From JANXQG01 sp037147235 (GTDB lineage Bacteria > Planctomycetota > Planctomycetia > Pirellulales > Thermoguttaceae): a stretch of DNA of 8,616 nucleotides. Where the stretch lies: assembly GCA_037147235.1 (NCBI GenBank), contig JBAWVO010000277.1, forward strand, positions 1 to 8,616. The letters run 5' to 3'. A model generated the notes under the pieces. The model saw only the letters and a list, made by a program, of their open reading frames with translations, had not been told where the DNA came from and searched no databases. The position numbers and the translations under genes were made by a program. Shown here piece by piece: positions 6,153 to 8,616 of this stretch. The stretch's first letter is position 1. Every line of letters starts with the position of its first letter.

Positions 6153-7115
6153 TTGGCCGCTCAAATTACTTATTTCCGCAATTTTCGCAATTTCGACCCG
6201 CCGGCACTGGTAGCCGTCTGGCAGAGCCGCGCGGGGCAACCGGGATTGAACTCGACGGTCAACCTCGAAATTTTCGAGCAGTTCGTCCTAGCCAAAACGT
6301 ACTTCGATGCCAAAGGGTTGATCCTGGCCTGCGACGGCGATCGCATGCTTGGATTCGCCCACGCAACCTTTGGAGCCAACGACACCGAAGACGGTGTTTC
6401 CACCGAGTTAGGCACAACTGCGCTGCTCCTAGTCCGGCCCGACTGCGACGAGGCCCAAGTGGCCGCCGGGCTGCTGGAACATTCCGAAGCCTATCTCCGC
6501 CGGCAGGGGGCACAGGTTCTCTACGGCGGCGGAATCCGCCCGCTCAACGGTTTTTATTTCGGCCTTTACGGGGGAAGCGAGTTGCCGGGTGTGCTGGAGT
6601 CGGATGCCGTGGCCCAACAGGTTTTCAGTTCGCATGGCTATCGCGAAATTGATCGCACATTGCTCTTCCGCCGCGACCTGAGCACCTTCGAGGCGGTCGT
6701 CGATCGCCGGCAGATGCAGGTTCGCCGGCAGATGGTCGTGGAAGTGGTGGTCGATCCGCCGTCCCGAACCTGGTGGGAGGCATGTACGCTGGGTATGTTC
6801 GATCTCGTGCGTTTCGCGCTCGTTCCGCGCGCCGGCGGCTCGGCGGTAGCAACGGCCACTTTCCGCCGCATGGACCTCGTGTCCACCACCCTGCAACCAC
6901 CGTCGCTGGGGCTTATCGAGGTCTGGGTTGAAGAGTCGTCTCGTCGCCGCGGCCTGGCGATCTTCCTGCTGAGCGAGGCGTTTCGCCAATTCATCCGCGA
7001 GGGTACACGCGAGGTCGAGGTCCAGGCCATGCAGCACAACCTGGCTGCCCAATCGCTCTATCGCAAAATGGGCTTCCAGCAGTTCGGGCAGGGAAGCGTG
7101 CTCCGCAAGGAGTGA
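6153..7115 (+). CDS. Tandem GNAT-family N-acyltransferase
   Basis: The 320-residue product appears to hold two GNAT domains, an arrangement also seen in mycothiol synthase. The C-terminal domain (about 195-320) has the acetyl-CoA pyrophosphate loop RRRGLA at 264-269 (R/Q-x-x-G-x-A) after the strand LGLIEVWVEE (252-261), and the typical final motif NLAAQSLYRKMGFQQFG (296-312). The N-terminal domain (about 1-175) keeps strands such as LGTTALLLVRP (86-96) and the end motif VFSSHGYREID (157-167), but its CoA loop is degenerate, so it is probably structural or substrate-binding. The best start is TTG 6153; the upstream sequence has only a weak TCAGG, so the start is uncertain by some codons. It lies 45 bases after the glycosyltransferase and 30 before uppP. 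The substrate is unknown; an amino sugar or envelope amine is a guess from context. Confidence 0.78.
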   Translation: MAAQITYFRNFRNFDPPALVAVWQSRAGQPGLNSTVNLEIFEQFVLAKTYFDAKGLILACDGDRMLGFAHATFGANDTEDGVSTELGTTALLLVRPDCDEAQVAAGLLEHSEAYLRRQGAQVLYGGGIRPLNGFYFGLYGGSELPGVLESDAVAQQVFSSHGYREIDRTLLFRRDLSTFEAVVDRRQMQVRRQMVVEVVVDPPSRTWWEACTLGMFDLVRFALVPRAGGSAVATATFRRMDLVSTTLQPPSLGLIEVWVEESSRRRGLAIFLLSEAFRQFIREGTREVEVQAMQHNLAAQSLYRKMGFQQFGQGSVLRKE

Positions 7116-7145
7116 AGATATTTTTTCAACTAAGGAGACTTTGTC

Positions 7146-7997
7146 TTGGAAGCCCTGCTCAAAACCATCCTCATGGGGATCGTCGAAGGAATCACCGAGT
7201 TCCTGCCCGTTTCCTCGACGGGCCACCTGTTGCTGACCAACGCGCTGATCGATTTCGACAAAGTAATGGGGGGCGAAAAGGCGGCCAAGGCGTTTGAAAT
7301 CATTATCCAATTCGGCGCGATTCTGGCGATCCTGTTCGTTTTTCCTAAGCGTTTTGCTAGGCTCGCCCAGTTCAAAGACAACCAGGGACTCGCCGGCATC
7401 CGCGGCCTTTGGCTGTTGCTGCTTACCTGCATTCCTGCGGGCATTCTCGGTTTTCTATTGAATCGGAAAATTGAAGACAAGCTGATGGACCCCTCACTGG
7501 CCCCGATCACCGTGGCGGCAGCCTTTGCGGTGGGTGCCTTTTGGATGCTCGCCGTGGAATGGTATCGGCCCAAGACTAAGATCGTGGGGCTTGACTCCAT
7601 GACGTGGAGAGAGGCACTGTTGATGGGTGTCTATCAATGTTTCGGCTTGTGGCCGGGGATGTCGCGGAGCGGCTCGACGATCCTCGGCGGCATGATGTCC
7701 AACATCGATCGCAAGACGGCCGCCGAGTATTCCTTCCTGGCTGGCGTTCCCCTGATGTTCGCTGCCACCGTCTTCAGTCTGCACAAGCATTACCACGACC
7801 TAGACCTATCGCAGTGGAATCTACTGGCCGTGGGCTTCGTGGTTTCCTTTTTCACCGCCTGGATTGCGGTCAAGCTCTTCATTCATTTCCTCAGCCGGCA
7901 CACGCTCGTCTCCTTTGCCATCTATCGTCTTCTTGCTGCCGCCGCGGTCGCCTGGTGGATGATCGATTGGGCCATCGTGCGCCACGGGCTGGGGTAG
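7146..7997 (+). CDS. uppP: Undecaprenyl-diphosphatase (UppP/BacA)
   Basis: This inner-membrane phosphatase converts undecaprenyl diphosphate to undecaprenyl phosphate, recycling the lipid carrier for peptidoglycan and surface polysaccharides; overexpression of the family confers bacitracin resistance. The 283-residue length is usual. The two signature motifs are intact: EGITEFLPVSSTGHL (14-28, with E14, E18, S24 and H27) and PGMSRSGST (170-178, with R174), matching the catalytic residues of the E. coli enzyme. Hydrophobic segments lie near 48-66, 86-106, 119-138, 192-212, 224-246 and 254-276, with re-entrant helices at the motifs. The start is TTG 7146, supported by AAGGAG (7132-7137) eight bases upstream and by the normal distance to the first motif. 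It is the last gene of the envelope unit; the stop codon is immediately followed by an inverted-repeat element. Confidence 0.96.
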   Translation: MEALLKTILMGIVEGITEFLPVSSTGHLLLTNALIDFDKVMGGEKAAKAFEIIIQFGAILAILFVFPKRFARLAQFKDNQGLAGIRGLWLLLLTCIPAGILGFLLNRKIEDKLMDPSLAPITVAAAFAVGAFWMLAVEWYRPKTKIVGLDSMTWREALLMGVYQCFGLWPGMSRSGSTILGGMMSNIDRKTAAEYSFLAGVPLMFAATVFSLHKHYHDLDLSQWNLLAVGFVVSFFTAWIAVKLFIHFLSRHTLVSFAIYRLLAAAAVAWWMIDWAIVRHGLG

Positions 7998-8198
7998 GGC
8001 GATGCAAAGTTGGGCTTGACAGAGAAAATCCGAGAGTGGTGAAGAGGGGAAATCTATTTCGCGAACAATGATACCGGGAGTGTAGTGGTTTGTCCCGGAG
8101 GGACATTTGACAATAGCCCCTCTGGGGCAAATTGCCTCGCCCTCGTAAACAAATCCCACCCGACCGCCCCAGCACGCCAATCCCAACTTTGCATCGCC
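7998..8198. mobile_element. 201-bp MITE-like element with 17-bp terminal inverted repeats
   Basis: The 17 bases at 7998-8014 (starting GGCGATGCAAAG) are the exact reverse complement of 8182-8198. Inside, GTGGTTTGT (8085-8093) pairs imperfectly with ACAAATCCCAC (8149-8159), enclosing two hairpins: TGTCCC-GGA-GGGACA at 8091-8105 (it competes with the outer stem for 8091-8093) and GCCCC-TCT-GGGGC at 8116-8128, the latter extended by CAAT/ATTG. There is no credible coding frame. The left end begins on the base after the uppP TAG stop. It could be a non-autonomous transposable element, a structured RNA, or a 3'-end element of the uppP message; no target-site duplication is evident. Confidence 0.55.
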
Positions 8199-8200
8199 TT

Positions 8201-8312
8201 AGGACCGGCGCAGAAATAACTGTCGTGTTTTGCCCACTCGCCGAGCAGGGGCAGACGGCACACGGAGTGTGCCTGCTACTTTTATTGCGACAGTTATTTC
8301 TGCGCCGGTCCT
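8201..8312. repeat. 112-bp element with 25-bp perfect inverted repeats
   Basis: Positions 8201-8225 are the exact reverse complement of 8288-8312; allowing one mismatch, the arms extend to 29 bp (8197-8225 and 8288-8316). The 62-base interior carries a second perfect hairpin, GGCACAC-GGA-GTGTGCC (8257-8273), flanked by AGCA/TGCT (8244-8247, 8274-8277). A 25-bp perfect stem is far beyond chance. No T-run follows, so it is not a standard intrinsic terminator, though it could block or end transcription. It directly abuts the preceding element. No protein is evident; short frames here follow the palindrome on both strands. Confidence 0.65.
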
Positions 8313-8319
8313 TAGGTTG

Positions 8320-8469
8320 CGACCCCTTCGGGGTCGGCGATTTTCTCGATCGTATACCCCGGGTGCGCTGCGCGACCCGGGGCTAATCGCAGTGACCCCT
8401 CCGGGGTGCATCCCGAGGGATGCCAGCAATTAGCCGGTGGTTGCGGAGCGTTAGCGAAGCCACCACCGG
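8320..8469. repeat. Cluster of GC-rich hairpins (palindromic repeat array)
   Basis: At least five hairpins follow each other: CGACCCC-TTC-GGGGTCG (8320-8336), CCCCGGGT/ACCCGGGG (8357-8364, 8375-8382), ACCCC-TCC-GGGGT (8395-8407), GCATCCC-GA-GGGATGC (8408-8423) and CCGGTGGT/ACCACCGG (8434-8441, 8462-8469). GGCTAAT (8381-8387) and ATTAGCC (8429-8435) also form an outer inverted pair. No gene is seen here or in the remaining 8470-8616, which is plain A+T-richer sequence without recognisable features. The phrases resemble dispersed intergenic repeats I recall from planctomycetes; copy number cannot be judged from this window. Confidence 0.6.
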
Positions 8470-8616
8470 TTTCGATTTGTGATACCCCTCCTCGTGCGTA
8501 CCTTCTTATGCTCAAAACCGACAAACTCCTCTCCCCGCCAATAAAACACCTCTCTTGATTGCGCCTGGTGTCCTAGCCGGATTGCACGGCCGGAAGGGTT
8601 AACCATTCCCTGAGGG

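Noticed and set aside
6429..7310. 293-residue minus-strand frame opposite the GNAT gene and the uppP start
   Set aside because: It crosses two well-supported genes on the other strand and has no recognisable domain.
8016..8044. Exact TTGACA at 8016-8021 as a promoter -35
   Set aside because: No -10-like hexamer lies at 16-18 bases spacing, and there is no gene downstream in that direction.
7998..8469. CRISPR array
   Set aside because: The palindromes differ from one another and there are no regularly spaced identical direct repeats or spacers.
8132..8524. Several short frames (67-84 residues) on both strands in the 3' region
   Set aside because: They coincide with inverted repeats and give mirrored translations on both strands, as expected from palindromic DNA and not from genes.

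Overview
The window looks like chromosomal DNA from a moderately GC-rich bacterium, most plausibly a planctomycete (Pirellulales-like). That assignment is an inference. It rests on two TTG starts, several genes without a clear Shine-Dalgarno sequence, a small zinc-ribbon gene, and intergenic space filled with short GC-rich palindromic modules of the kind I associate with planctomycete genomes. No rRNA, tRNA, CRISPR array or transposase gene was seen.

Layout. Positions 1-336 are non-coding, with a G-rich run and a degenerate direct repeat. A 44-residue, very basic double-CxxC protein follows on the + strand (337-471). It converges on a minus-strand block that reads, in transcription order, purH (4816-3248), a dinD-family gene (3193-2300), an Mrr-type restriction endonuclease gene (2231-1326) and trpC (1305-523). 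purH and trpC are housekeeping biosynthetic genes (purine and tryptophan). The two genes between them concern DNA damage and modified DNA, and look more A+T-rich by eye, so they are best read as a small defence/SOS islet inserted between housekeeping genes.

From 5055 the + strand carries a likely three-gene cell-envelope unit: a GT4-type glycosyltransferase (5055-6107), a tandem GNAT acyltransferase (6153-7115) and uppP, undecaprenyl-diphosphatase (7146-7997). Gaps are 45 and 30 bp. UppP recycles the lipid carrier used for peptidoglycan and surface glycans, so a glycan-building role for the unit is reasonable, but the glycosyltransferase and GNAT substrates cannot be read from the sequence.

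The last ~620 bases (7998-8616) contain no credible gene. They hold three palindrome-rich modules: a 201-bp element with 17-bp perfect terminal inverted repeats that begins on the base after the uppP stop codon, a 112-bp element with 25-bp perfect inverted repeats, and a string of GC-rich hairpins. A related hairpin lies between purH and the glycosyltransferase gene. The most interesting items are the dinD-mrr pair, the abutting palindromic modules, and the acid-free mini zinc-ribbon protein with a perfect palindrome over its ribosome-binding site.
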